35,996 bases of DNA from an uncultured Candidatus Saccharibacteria bacterium. Lineage in GTDB: Bacteria > Patescibacteriota > Saccharimonadia > Saccharimonadales > Saccharimonadaceae. The notes below the pieces were generated by a model that ran no database searches, was not told where the DNA came from, and was given only the letters and a program-made list of their open reading frames with translations. Made by a program: the position numbers and the translations under genes. Below are positions 16,377 through 24,728 of the stretch, piece by piece. How positions within the stretch are numbered: position 1 is the first letter of the stretch; each line of letters begins with the position of its first letter. Location: positions 1 through 35,996 of the forward strand of contig CALHGK010000002.1 of assembly GCA_938030095.1 (NCBI GenBank), written 5' to 3'.

Positions 16377-16502
16377 CAGTCTTGGGATCATCTATTGTTT
16401 TGCCATCCAGGCAACGTCGCATACATCCACACCTCTCATCCACTAACATTTACAGTTTTTTGGTACAAGGTTTATACCATCTGTAAGCAATGTAAGTAGT
16501 TA

Positions 16503-16527
16503 AAAACCAGCCTTTGTAGCTGGTTTT
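16503..16527 (-). terminator. Rho-independent terminator of the 186-residue gene
   Basis: AAAACCAGC (16503-16511) pairs with GCTGGTTTT (16519-16527), with a T-run on the minus-strand side. It is 20 nt past the stop codon. Confidence 0.8.
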
Positions 16528-16546
16528 GTCTTGCCTATTAGTGATT

Positions 16547-17107
16547 TTACGCTCCTAAAATCCACTGGCTCTTGTCTGACGAGCTTGTGGGACCAGTAAC
16601 TATCACTGCCGCCCGGCCCATTCCTGCGGCCGACCTATTCGTTTCATCTTTACGCTGCTTATACTCTCTATTTATCGTCTTCGCTGCTGCCTGCAAGGCG
16701 TACTCAATAGGCAATAGCAAGCGACGCTGCTCACTCTCAGGTAGTTTTCCTGATACAGGTAATTTGGATGCTCCAGCCAACCCTTTATTCTTCTGAGTCT
16801 GAGTATTAACCTCTTGGATATAGATTGCCGCTCGCGCATCTTTATACAACCTACTCTCTGGATTGGTTAATTGTTCACTGGTCATCCGTTGTCTGTCTTC
16901 GCTAGAGCTATGCTTCCGTAGCGACAACACCAACTGCTCTGCCCGTTTGGCCTGCTCGGTTGCTAGCTGCTCAGCTACTTCAGGGGTCTTATCCTCTATA
17001 CCATTCAGCCGCCGCCACTGAGCACTCTCCAACAATGCAACAGCAAGTGGCTGCAGTGCTTCTTCTGGTTTTTGCGATTCTAATGTTATCGAACGAGGTT
17101 TTTCCAT
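16547..17107 (-). CDS. Hypothetical charged soluble protein
   Basis: 186 residues, rich in Glu, Gln, Lys and Arg, with helices likely through 12-75 and 125-155 and no membrane segment or signal peptide. I do not recognise the family. The ATG at 17107 is preceded by GGGAGA, a plausible SD, and a proper terminator follows the stop, supporting a real gene. It is divergent from the 177-residue gene at 17245, with about 135 nt between the starts. Confidence 0.6.
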   Translation of the reverse strand: MEKPRSITLESQKPEEALQPLAVALLESAQWRRLNGIEDKTPEVAEQLATEQAKRAEQLVLSLRKHSSSEDRQRMTSEQLTNPESRLYKDARAAIYIQEVNTQTQKNKGLAGASKLPVSGKLPESEQRRLLLPIEYALQAAAKTINREYKQRKDETNRSAAGMGRAAVIVTGPTSSSDKSQWILGA

Positions 17108-17184
17108 GGGGTCTCCCGTGGTTATGTGGTGGATGTTCTGTTGGTATGGTTTGTTTGCCCCCTACTATAGCACAGATGATCGGG

Positions 17185-17213
17185 TTGGTGCAAATCGGAG
17201 CATTTGGTACACT
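17185..17213 (+). promoter_or_regulatory. Promoter of the 177-residue gene
   Basis: TTGGTG (17185-17190), a 17-nt spacer and TACACT (17208-17213). The ATG is 31 nt further down with AAGGAG in between. Confidence 0.7.
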
Positions 17214-17244
17214 AGCTGGTAAGAATCTAAAGCAAGGAGATACC

Positions 17245-17778
17245 ATGCCAGATGACACACCAACTCTACCACACCCCTATGCATATCGCGCCGCATCCGT
17301 TGAGACGATGCTACAAGCTGTGACTGACTTGACCAGTAAGTGGCCACAATCTTACAGAGAATTAGACGCGCAAGTGGCAACATACCCTAATATTACCTGC
17401 ATACCAGGTGGTGATCATCCGCAATCTATCGGGTTATCCCTTGCCTCTCTCGAAGGTGGCGATGCAGCAGACAGAGATGACTTATATGACGGTGAGTATT
17501 ATATGGTACCAACAAACGCTTATGACGTATACGAGGTAGCCCTTGATGCGCAGTTTGGTGAGGGAACGGAGATCGAGCGTGATGATGATATGGCACACAT
17601 TGAGTGGTACCTTGATGATGGTGTGCGAGTGACGCTTTCGATGCTCACCTGGGACATCACCCTTATGCTTGAGGCCTCTGGCACATGGGAGAGTATGGAG
17701 GATCTTGAGCGCCGCTACCACTCCGATATTGATCTTTACGACCCACGGCGCCAAACACCACCAAGCGGCTACTATTAA
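17245..17778 (+). CDS. Hypothetical acidic soluble protein
   Basis: 177 residues, strongly acidic, with a strand-rich C-terminal half (MAHIEWYLDDGVRVTLSMLT, WDITLMLEASGTW). The family is not recognised. The ATG at 17245 is chosen because AAGGAG lies 7 nt before it and a good promoter lies upstream; the frame stays open to 16960 but that extension overlaps the divergent gene. It converges on the 189-residue minus-strand gene with a 4-nt stop overlap (17775-17778). Confidence 0.7.
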   Translation: MPDDTPTLPHPYAYRAASVETMLQAVTDLTSKWPQSYRELDAQVATYPNITCIPGGDHPQSIGLSLASLEGGDAADRDDLYDGEYYMVPTNAYDVYEVALDAQFGEGTEIERDDDMAHIEWYLDDGVRVTLSMLTWDITLMLEASGTWESMEDLERRYHSDIDLYDPRRQTPPSGYY

Positions 17779-18344
17779 TCTATACTCGGCCGATACGTCT
17801 GAGCAAAGGCAGCTGCCTCGATGATGTAGCGACTGCCATTGACCTGGCTTTCCACCAGCCAGCAATCTGCTTCGCCATGCTGCTGGCCGCCCCACGGTGC
17901 ATCAATGACGATCTCGCGGCCAGTTGGGTTGGGCATGGCTTTGATCTGATTCTTGGGCAGGTACGCGCCGGGTACCACTGCACCGTCCGCACCACGCAGC
18001 GGCTCGTACAGGGCAGCAAAATCCGCCGCTGGGATACTATAGCGCTCGCCCTCTGGCCCAGTGATGATGGCATCGCCCACCTCGGCAATGTTCTCTGTCT
18101 CTACATACTGCTGGCCATCCGCCCGCCGGAAGCTGGTAGTCAGAGCCTGTCGCTCGGTAGCAAACTCCGGCCGCACCGCTTTGCTCGGGTCGGCAATTTT
18201 GGTGTAGGTATCGGTAATGGCGCGAAAGTCGAGCACGCTGGTATCGATGTAGAGGGGTGGCACTGCGTCGGTCTCCTGGGTTAATTCTGGTGGTAGTATA
18301 GCTGGTTTGGCATCGTGTGTCGATGCTGCGGTGCGCTCGTGCAT
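17775..18344 (-). CDS. Hypothetical protein with two similar strand-rich repeats
   Basis: 189 residues. Two segments share a layout: IAEVGDAIITGPEGERYSIP followed by ADFAALYEP (about 86-115), and EADCWLVESQVNGSRYII followed by AAFAQTYRP (about 158-187). Each has a Gly/Ala-Asp turn, a strand, a Gly-x-x-Tyr-x-Ile strand and a Phe-x-x-x-Tyr helix. This resembles the small PGDYG/DUF-type beta domains found in phage and CPR proteins, but I cannot name a family with confidence. AGGA lies 10 nt before the ATG, and a TTGACA with a long CT/GA microsatellite lies upstream. Confidence 0.65.
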   Translation of the reverse strand: MHERTAASTHDAKPAILPPELTQETDAVPPLYIDTSVLDFRAITDTYTKIADPSKAVRPEFATERQALTTSFRRADGQQYVETENIAEVGDAIITGPEGERYSIPAADFAALYEPLRGADGAVVPGAYLPKNQIKAMPNPTGREIVIDAPWGGQQHGEADCWLVESQVNGSRYIIEAAAFAQTYRPSID

Positions 18345-18387
18345 GAGTAGTGGTTCCTATCGTTATAATTGATAAGAACCCATATTG

Positions 18388-18416
18388 CTCTCTCTCTCTC
18401 TCTCTCGATTTGTCAA
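18388..18416 (-). promoter_or_regulatory. TTGACA box followed by (GA)9G microsatellite
   Basis: On the minus strand a perfect TTGACA (18416-18411) is followed by AATC and 19 nt of alternating GA (18406-18388), then CAATATGGG. From TTGACA to CAATAT is 23 nt; loss of three GA units would give 17. A second possible -10 (TATAAC, 18367-18362) lies nearer the ATG. Confidence 0.5.
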
Positions 18417-18583
18417 TATATTTATGCAATGGAAGAGGTTTTATTGCAAACTACACTACCCTGCCTTCAAAACCTCACCGCCAACTCCCAAGAAAAACAC
18501 CCTCAAACAAGAGCGTGCTTTAGAATAATTAAAATCTTTGGCTTTATAAATCCGTGGTGTCGAGCACTACCAGCTATGCAACG

Positions 18584-20221
18584 CTACTCATCCACCAGCT
18601 CTACATGGAGCAGCCGCCCCTCTACACTGCGCATGCCACGCCAGTCGTTGATAGTTGGCTGAAACCAAGCCGAAATGACATCGCCTGGCTGGCGTACGAA
18701 GTTTGGCGGCGCGTTGAAGGCCAATAGTTGCAGCGCTGTGCCTTGCCCATCCTGCAAGGTGAGCTTGATGTGCTGCCCATCACTGCCCATGTGACGCACC
18801 TGTGAGACAGTGCCGCGGCGCAGCTGCAAAACAGGCTCTGGGTTGCCATTGCCAAAGGGCTCAAGACGGGCAATGTCGGCCACCAGCTGCTCTGTTACCT
18901 CTGATAGATCATCAATCACTACATCAGCCTGCGGCAAGAGGTAGTGCGTTTGGTCGGAGAGATGGAGCGAGCGGTAGTAGTCGTTCACTCGCTGGCGAAA
19001 GGCAGCGATCTGCCGCGTCTTGAGTGTCACACCGGCCGCGGCCGCATGGCCACCACCACGCAGAATGACATCATCGGCAGCGCGCACTGCTCGCTCAGCC
19101 GAAAAATCGCCAAAGCTGCGTGCACTGCCCGTTGCCGTCTCACCTCGTTCACCAATGATGAAGACTGGCTTGTGATACGCCTCCACCAGCTTGGATGCCA
19201 CAATCCCAATCACACCATGGTTCCACCCCTGCTGACTCACGACGAGGACAGGGTCGGCAGCATAGCGCTCGGCCTGCTGGCAAGCTTCGTCGTAGATGGC
19301 CTGTTGGATGGCTTTGCGCTCGGTATTGAAGCGATCCAATTGCTGAGCCGCCTCAAGCGCCGCCAAACCATCGTGCGCTCGCAGCATATCGAGGGCATAC
19401 TCAGCCGATGCCAATCGTCCTGCCGCATTCATACGCGGGCCAAGACCAAAGCCGAGCGTCCGAGCGGTAATCTGGGCTGGCTGCACACCAGCCACCGCCA
19501 GCAGTGCCTTGAGGCCAGGGCGGCGCTGCTTCTTCAGCACCTCGAGCCCCCAGTACACATTGGCGCGGTTCTCATTCTGGAGCGACACTATGTCGCACAC
19601 GGTGCCCAGCGCTACTAAGTCCAGCAGCCACTTCTCGTAGCCAGCTGGCAAGCCCGGCAGCACCGTCTGCAGCGCCTGGACAAGCTTGAAAGCCACGCCT
19701 GCCCCACAGAGGTCACGGAAGGGGTAGTGGTGGTCGTCATACTTGGGATTAACCGTGGCGATGGCGGGTGGGCGAGTTGGTGTAATGTTGTGGTGGTCGG
19801 TCACCACTGTGTCGATTCCGTAGCGCTCCTTGGCATAGGCAATTTCCTCATGGCAGAGGCTGCCGCAATCCACCGTGACGATGAGCTGCGCCCCCATCGC
19901 TGCTACCTTGTCCACCGCGCCTTTGGTCATACCATAACCCTCTACGAAGCGATTAGGAATAAAGGCCTCAACTGCGGCAAAGCCAAAGCTCGCAAAGGCA
20001 TCGAGCAGCAAGGCCGTCGCACTGAGGCCGTCGATGTCATAATCGCCATAAATCACAATGGTTTCGCGCCGCTGGTGCGCCTGCACCAAGCGATCCACCG
20101 CCGTCTGCATCTGGGAGAGCAAGAATGGATCGGGCTTCGCGTCATAATCGGGGTGCAAGAACTCCTCAGCGGCTGCTCCACACAAGCCCCGGGCCGCTAG
20201 TATCTGTGCGAACAAACTCAT
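18584..20221 (-). CDS. recJ: Single-stranded-DNA exonuclease RecJ
   Basis: 5'-3' ssDNA exonuclease of recombination and mismatch/base repair. 545 residues, close to the usual bacterial length. DHH-family metal motifs are complete: IVIYGDYDIDG (56-65), TVDCGS (116-121) and the DHH at 142-144 (VVTDHHN). Then come a DHHA1-type Gly motif (VILRGGGHAAAAGV) and the C-terminal OB-like part. It starts at 20221 sharing one base with the stop of the winged-helix gene (TGATG), so translation is coupled. Confidence 0.96.
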   Translation of the reverse strand: MSLFAQILAARGLCGAAAEEFLHPDYDAKPDPFLLSQMQTAVDRLVQAHQRRETIVIYGDYDIDGLSATALLLDAFASFGFAAVEAFIPNRFVEGYGMTKGAVDKVAAMGAQLIVTVDCGSLCHEEIAYAKERYGIDTVVTDHHNITPTRPPAIATVNPKYDDHHYPFRDLCGAGVAFKLVQALQTVLPGLPAGYEKWLLDLVALGTVCDIVSLQNENRANVYWGLEVLKKQRRPGLKALLAVAGVQPAQITARTLGFGLGPRMNAAGRLASAEYALDMLRAHDGLAALEAAQQLDRFNTERKAIQQAIYDEACQQAERYAADPVLVVSQQGWNHGVIGIVASKLVEAYHKPVFIIGERGETATGSARSFGDFSAERAVRAADDVILRGGGHAAAAGVTLKTRQIAAFRQRVNDYYRSLHLSDQTHYLLPQADVVIDDLSEVTEQLVADIARLEPFGNGNPEPVLQLRRGTVSQVRHMGSDGQHIKLTLQDGQGTALQLLAFNAPPNFVRQPGDVISAWFQPTINDWRGMRSVEGRLLHVELVDE

Positions 20222-20523
20222 CAGAGCTGCACAGTATCCGCTGCTTGCTGGCCCTTTTGCTGCTGCGAGGATTTGATCACCATGCTCTGCAATTCTTTGA
20301 AGAAGATATATTGTTTGTTCGTGTAGTACATTTTGGTATTACCTTGTTTTTCGGCCATCAAAAAACCAGCTTTCTCGAGATTCTTGAGCTCGCGCTGGAT
20401 ATTGCCCGGGTCTTCTTTGATCAACTTCGCCAAGCCGCGGACATGGGTGTGGAACTCCGGATACTTAGCATAGACCACAATGATTTTGCGCCGCACCCGT
20501 GATGTAATAAACGTTTCTAACAT
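20221..20523 (-). CDS. Winged-helix transcriptional regulator
   Basis: 100 residues with a MarR/ArsR-type winged helix: SRVRRKIIVVYAKYPEFHTH, VRGLAKLIKEDPGNIQRELK (recognition helix), NLEKAGFLMAEKQGNTKMYY (wing), then a helical tail. No metal-binding Cys/His pairs are seen. It is directly upstream of and coupled to recJ; its target is unknown. Confidence 0.8.
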   Translation of the reverse strand: MLETFITSRVRRKIIVVYAKYPEFHTHVRGLAKLIKEDPGNIQRELKNLEKAGFLMAEKQGNTKMYYTNKQYIFFKELQSMVIKSSQQQKGQQAADTVQL

Positions 20524-20798
20524 GCTTCCCTTAGCGAATTCTCGCTTCCGTTATCTCTACTCAACTGTTGCTTTTTATTCTACACTTTTTGATGGCAATT
20601 TGGCAAGACCACCCACCGGCGGTTGTGCACATTTTGTCGCAACCGTTGCTGTTTTACCATCCACCTGGCACACGTGCCTAGCCCTTATCATACCAGCTTT
20701 GGGCAGGGCGAGCAAGATTGATGTGCACGTTTTGCACATTGCCCAGATGAAGTAGCAACGGAGAGACGAGTCCCTCTGCACTCTCGCTTGCTGTCGGG

Positions 20799-20811
20799 TA
20801 TAATAAATCCT
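20799..20811 (+). promoter_or_regulatory. -10 box 7 nt upstream of priA start
   Basis: TATAAT (20799-20804), then AAATCCT and the ATG at 20812. There is no SD, so the mRNA is probably leaderless. Confidence 0.65.
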
Positions 20812-22752
20812 ATGCACTATTACGAAGTTGCACCGCTCAAGATTATCCGCGCTACCAGCAAGAGCTTCACCTACCACTGGTCAGAAGCACTGCCGTTGGG
20901 CCAGGTGGTGCAGGTGAGCGTTGGTGCACAGCAGGTGGTAGGCATCATCATGACGCGCACCAAAAAGCCGACGTACACGACCAAGCCACTTGATGCCGTT
21001 GTGTCGCTCCCGCCGCTGCCTACTCCTCTGCTCGCAACGAGCCAGTGGCTGAGCGATTATTATGCCACACACCTCGCTACCGTACTACAGACAGTGCTGC
21101 CAGCTGGCATTGCCAAGCAGCGCCGCACGCCGCGCCGCTCTGCGAGCCCACCACCACAGCGCCGCACACCCCCCTTCTCACTCAATCCTCAGCAAAAGGA
21201 GGCCGTTCGCACCATTCGCCAAGCCAGCTCTGGCACAGTGCTGCTCCACGGCGTGACGGGTAGTGGCAAGACGGCAGTGTATATCGAGCTTGCGCGCCAG
21301 GCTTTGGCTGCAGGCCGGTCGGTGATTGTCCTCGTGCCAGAGATCGCCCTCACGCCCCAGCTGGTGGCGGAATTTCGGCAACACTTTGCCGATATCATCC
21401 TCACTCACTCGCGCCAGACAGAGGCCGAGCGCCACCGTGCCTGGCTCGCTGCTCTGACGAGTCCGCAGCCTCGAGTGGCAATTGGCCCACGCTCTGCCCT
21501 CTTCTTGCCGCTGCAGCAGCTGGGGTATATCATCATCGATGAAGCCCACGAGGCCAGCTATAAGCAAGATAAGTCCCCCCGCTACTCGGCGCTGCGAGCT
21601 GCGAGTGTGCTAGCTCAACAGCATGGCGCGACGGTAGTGCAAGGGTCGGCTACGCCACTGATCAGCGAGTACTATCTGGCGCAAAAAGCCCACCGGCCGA
21701 TCGCCACTCTACCCAGCAAAGCTCGGCCCGAGGCCACCACCCCCACCATTCAGCTGGTCGATCTCACCCAGCGGAGCAACCTCACTCAGCATCGCTTTTT
21801 GTCAAACCAGCTTATCGCCGCTATCGATGCCACACTTGCAGCGGGTCAGCAGATCCTGCTTTTTCATAACCGCCGTGGCAGCGCCAATGTATCGCTCTGC
21901 ACCAACTGCGGCTGGGCAGCCGAGTGCCCACGCTGCTTTGTTCCCCTCACCCTCCACGCCGACCGTCACCAGCTGCAGTGCCATATCTGTGGCTACCACA
22001 CCACAGTGCCAACGATGTGCCCCACCTGCCATAGCACCGATATCGTCCACCGTGGGATTGGGACGAAGCTCATCGAGGCAGAGGTAGCAGCACGCTGGCC
22101 CCAGGCACGTATTGTTCGCTTCGATGGCGATAGCAGCAGCACAAACAGCCTGGAGCAGCAATACCAAGCCCTCTATGATGGCACAGCCAATATTATCATT
22201 GGCACGCAGGTGGTAGCCAAGGGGCTCGACTTGCCGCAGTTGCGCACCGTTGGGGTGATCCAAGCCGATGCTGGCCTGGCTTTGCCCGATTACACCACCA
22301 ACGAGCGCATCTTCGAGCTGCTTGCCCAAGTGGTGGGGCGAGTGGGGCGCTCTGCTCACGCCACCACAGTGGTGGTGCAAGCATATCAGCCCCAGCACCC
22401 AGTGATTCAGGCTGGCCTCGCCCAGGATTATACCGCATTTTATCACCAAGCCTTGGCCGAGCGCCGTCGTGGGCAGTTCCCGCCCTTCGTCCACCTGCTC
22501 AAGCTCACCTGCGTATACAAGACGGAGGCAGCCGCCATCCGCAATAGCCAAGCACTCGTCCAGCAGGTTCGCCAGCACCACCCCGCGGTCAGCATCCTTG
22601 GCCCCACGCCCGCCTTCCACGAGCGGCTGCGCAACACCTACCGCTGGCAGCTTATCATCAAAGCCACCCAACGCCGCGACCTCCTCGCTGTTATTGCCGA
22701 CATGCCCACTAAACATTGGCAGGTGGATATCGACCCACAGTCGCTATTGTAG
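20812..22752 (+). CDS. priA: Primosomal protein N' (PriA helicase)
   Basis: Superfamily 2 helicase that restarts stalled replication forks. 646 residues, a little short for the family. The N-terminal 3'-DNA-binding part (1-100) is followed by Walker A GVTGSGKT (147-154), DEAH (243-246), the GSATP motif (278-282) and the PriA zinc region with eight cysteines (363, 366, 372, 375, 390, 393, 403, 406). Then come GTQVVAKGLD and VVGRVGRS (helicase motifs V and VI). The start at 20812 is preferred because the protein begins MHYYEVAPL and because of the -10 box; an ATG at 20788 lies upstream of the predicted transcription start. Confidence 0.97.
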   Translation: MHYYEVAPLKIIRATSKSFTYHWSEALPLGQVVQVSVGAQQVVGIIMTRTKKPTYTTKPLDAVVSLPPLPTPLLATSQWLSDYYATHLATVLQTVLPAGIAKQRRTPRRSASPPPQRRTPPFSLNPQQKEAVRTIRQASSGTVLLHGVTGSGKTAVYIELARQALAAGRSVIVLVPEIALTPQLVAEFRQHFADIILTHSRQTEAERHRAWLAALTSPQPRVAIGPRSALFLPLQQLGYIIIDEAHEASYKQDKSPRYSALRAASVLAQQHGATVVQGSATPLISEYYLAQKAHRPIATLPSKARPEATTPTIQLVDLTQRSNLTQHRFLSNQLIAAIDATLAAGQQILLFHNRRGSANVSLCTNCGWAAECPRCFVPLTLHADRHQLQCHICGYHTTVPTMCPTCHSTDIVHRGIGTKLIEAEVAARWPQARIVRFDGDSSSTNSLEQQYQALYDGTANIIIGTQVVAKGLDLPQLRTVGVIQADAGLALPDYTTNERIFELLAQVVGRVGRSAHATTVVVQAYQPQHPVIQAGLAQDYTAFYHQALAERRRGQFPPFVHLLKLTCVYKTEAAAIRNSQALVQQVRQHHPAVSILGPTPAFHERLRNTYRWQLIIKATQRRDLLAVIADMPTKHWQVDIDPQSLL

Positions 22753-22808
22753 GTAGATCTGACCACAATTATCTACCGTCAAATCTCACAACCATGCATA
22801 ATTCCGAG

Positions 22809-22924
22809 CTCCTGTAATAACTCACCGAACAAGAAAATATCTGGAGGCCAGCGATAAAGCCAGCGGATAAGCTCCCTCTTCCATCTGGCCGGAACATTTT
22901 CGGTGCGGTGGGTTATTGCAGGAG
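22809..22924 (+). repeat. Structured repeat element, copy 2
   Basis: Outer stem: CTCCTGTAATAACTCACC (from 22809) pairs with GGTGGGTTATTGCAGGAG (to 22924) with two G-U pairs. Second helix: GAAAAT (22833-22838) / ATTTTC (22896-22901). Third helix: GGCCAG / CTGGCC. The invariant joining segments ATCTGGA and GGAAC are present. It lies between priA and the def promoter in the direction of def. Confidence 0.85.
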
Positions 22925-22982
22925 TGTTCGTGAGGTTTTGGTATTTCTCGCCACACCCCACTCGCCCACCCCATCCACCATC

Positions 22983-22998
22983 TGCTATAATAAAGCTA
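22983..22998 (+). promoter_or_regulatory. Extended -10 promoter 7 nt upstream of def start
   Basis: TGC-TATAAT (TATAAT at 22986-22991), then AAAGCTA and the ATG at 22999. No SD is present, so a leaderless mRNA is predicted. Confidence 0.7.
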
Positions 22999-23577
22999 AT
23001 GAAAAAAGACGCTATTATCACCCTACCCAACCCGCACCTGCGCCAGAAGTCGCAGCGGGTGCATGTTATTACCGACGAGACGCGCCAGCTGGTGGCTGAC
23101 ATGACCAGCGCCAGCATCGACTGGGAGAATTCACGTCCACACGAGATCAGTGCAGCACTGGCGGCAGTGCAGATCGATCAGCTAGAGCGAGTTGTTATTG
23201 TACGCGAAGACTTCGACGACAAAGACAACCGCACCTTCATCCCCCTCATTAACCCAGAGATTGTCAAATATGAGGGCGAGCTAATCAGTGACTATGAGGG
23301 CTGCCTCAGCGTGTCAGGCCGAATCTATGGCAAAGTGCCACGCTACAGCCGCGTCCGGGTCAAGGCGCTCGATATCAATGGCAACACCATCCGCCTCAAG
23401 GCCGACGGCTTCTTAGCGCGAGTGCTACAGCACGAGATTGACCACTGTAATGGCATTGTATTTATTGACCGCATTCGCGATGATACCAGCGCATTTTATC
23501 AGCTCGATGAGAAGGGCGAGCTCCAACCAGTTGATTATGACGAGCATATCAAGACCAATCGTATTCTTTGGGACTGA
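22999..23577 (+). CDS. def: Peptide deformylase
   Basis: Removes the formyl group from the initiator methionine. 192 residues. Motif 2 (EGCLS) and motif 3 (QHEIDHCNG, the metal-binding HExxH) are intact. Motif 1, normally GxGLAAxQ, is SAALAAVQ: both glycines are lost while the Gln remains. The start at 22999 gives MKKDAIITLPNPHLRQKSQ, a standard deformylase beginning; the frame is open further up but overlaps the repeat and the promoter. fmt begins 41 nt before the stop, so the formylation and deformylation genes are coupled. Confidence 0.93.
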   Translation: MKKDAIITLPNPHLRQKSQRVHVITDETRQLVADMTSASIDWENSRPHEISAALAAVQIDQLERVVIVREDFDDKDNRTFIPLINPEIVKYEGELISDYEGCLSVSGRIYGKVPRYSRVRVKALDINGNTIRLKADGFLARVLQHEIDHCNGIVFIDRIRDDTSAFYQLDEKGELQPVDYDEHIKTNRILWD

Positions 23578-24424
23578 AGACTTTAGCGCCATCAGCCTCG
23601 CGCAGCTACTGGAACATAGCTTCCCCGTTCGGCTGGTCATCACCAAGCCAGATAGCCGGCGCGGGCGCGGCAAGCAGCTGTGCCAGCCGGCAGTCAAACA
23701 GCTTGCTCTGGCGCACGGCATCCCAGTGCTGCAGCCTACCAAACTGCGCGATATTATCCCCGATATCCAAGCGCTCGGCCAGCCTGTTGGCGTCCTGGTG
23801 AGCTTTGGTAAGATTATCCCCCAAGTAGTAATCGACTGCTTCTCTCCAGGGATTATCAACCTCCACCCATCACTCCTGCCACGCTATCGCGGCCCCTCAC
23901 CGATCGAGAGCGCCATTGCCAATCGTGATACCACCACTGGCGTCAGCATCATGCAGCTCAGCGCCGCCATGGACGCCGGGCCGGTCTATGCGCAGCTCAC
24001 CCACCCCCTGCGTGGCGACGAGCAGCAGCTCGAGCTCTACAGCACACTAGGCCAGCTTGGAAGCAAGGCACTAGTGCAACTCCTGCCACGCATCGTGAGT
24101 GGTAGCCTCCAGCCCACACCGCAAGACGAGTCGGCTGCGAGCTACTGCCAGCTCCTCACCAAAGCCAGCGGCATTATCAACCCCGCTCAGCACACTGCCG
24201 CAGCGGCCGAAGCAATGGTGCGCGCCTACCATCACTACCCACGGGCTCGCCTCCAGCTGGGCGAGCGGCACTATATCATCACTCAGGCACACACTGCGCT
24301 GGCGCCTGTCACCACACTTGATCCACGCTGCAGCGACGGCACCTATCTCGTCATCGACCAGCTCATCGCCCCCAGCGGCAAAGAACTCAGCGCCGCAGCA
24401 TTTTTGCGCGGGTATCGGGTGTAA
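23537..24424 (+). CDS. fmt: Methionyl-tRNA formyltransferase
   Basis: Formylates Met-tRNA-fMet with 10-formyl-tetrahydrofolate. From the ATG at 23537 it has 295 residues. It begins with the Rossmann strand RPIVFFGTEDFSAISL, contains the folate/catalytic motif INLHPSLLPRYRGPSP with the catalytic Asn and His, and the Asp loop in AAMDAGPVYAQ. The C-terminal tRNA-binding OB domain follows (about 205-295). Earlier in-frame starts would only extend over def. The start is 41 nt inside def. Confidence 0.95.
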   Translation: MTSISRPIVFFGTEDFSAISLAQLLEHSFPVRLVITKPDSRRGRGKQLCQPAVKQLALAHGIPVLQPTKLRDIIPDIQALGQPVGVLVSFGKIIPQVVIDCFSPGIINLHPSLLPRYRGPSPIESAIANRDTTTGVSIMQLSAAMDAGPVYAQLTHPLRGDEQQLELYSTLGQLGSKALVQLLPRIVSGSLQPTPQDESAASYCQLLTKASGIINPAQHTAAAAEAMVRAYHHYPRARLQLGERHYIITQAHTALAPVTTLDPRCSDGTYLVIDQLIAPSGKELSAAAFLRGYRV

Positions 24425-24486
24425 GTGGTATAGGTATTAGTCTCGAATCACCAAACTCTCAACCCTCAAGGTCTTATACTCTCTTT

Positions 24487-24713
24487 GCGTTAGCTCACCC
24501 TCCCCCCACACTTCATCCGATGGAGTGTGAAAACTCGTTGTAATAACGAGTTTTCAGCCCAGCGCAAGAGGTCGATATCCAGTGAATATCGACCCTTATA
24601 GTGTTCCGGAGGAGGGAGTGTGGGAATGGTGAGCGTGAGAAAAAGGTCAAGGTTTCATAATTCAGATTCTGCATAATATAACCCCTGCATCCACAGGGGT
24701 TATACGTGTTTTT
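24487..24713 (+). ncRNA. Candidate structured RNA B, no family recognised
   Basis: TATACT at 24475-24480 predicts a start near 24487, and an intrinsic terminator ends at 24713. Closing helices: GCTCACC (24493-24499) / GGTGAGC (24628-24634), and CCCACACT (24505-24512) / AGTGTGGG (24617-24624). Inside are two perfect hairpins: AAAACTCGTT (24530-24539) / AACGAGTTTT (24545-24554), and GGTCGATAT (24570-24578) / ATATCGACC (24586-24594). CACACT (24507-24512) can instead pair locally with AGTGTG (24524-24529), so a two-state switch is possible. It might also be the long 3' part of the fmt transcript. Confidence 0.65.
24677..24713 (+). terminator. Rho-independent terminator after RNA B
   Basis: TATAACCCCTG (24677-24687) pairs with CAGGGGTTATA (24694-24704), followed by CGTGTTTTT. 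The same hairpin could serve the converging minus-strand gene, but the T-run there is weaker. Confidence 0.8.
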
Positions 24714-24728
24714 GCTTGGTCATTATTA

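Noticed and set aside
18388..18406. A CRISPR or tandem-repeat array
   Set aside because: It is a simple dinucleotide tract without spacers. No CRISPR repeats or cas genes were seen in the window.
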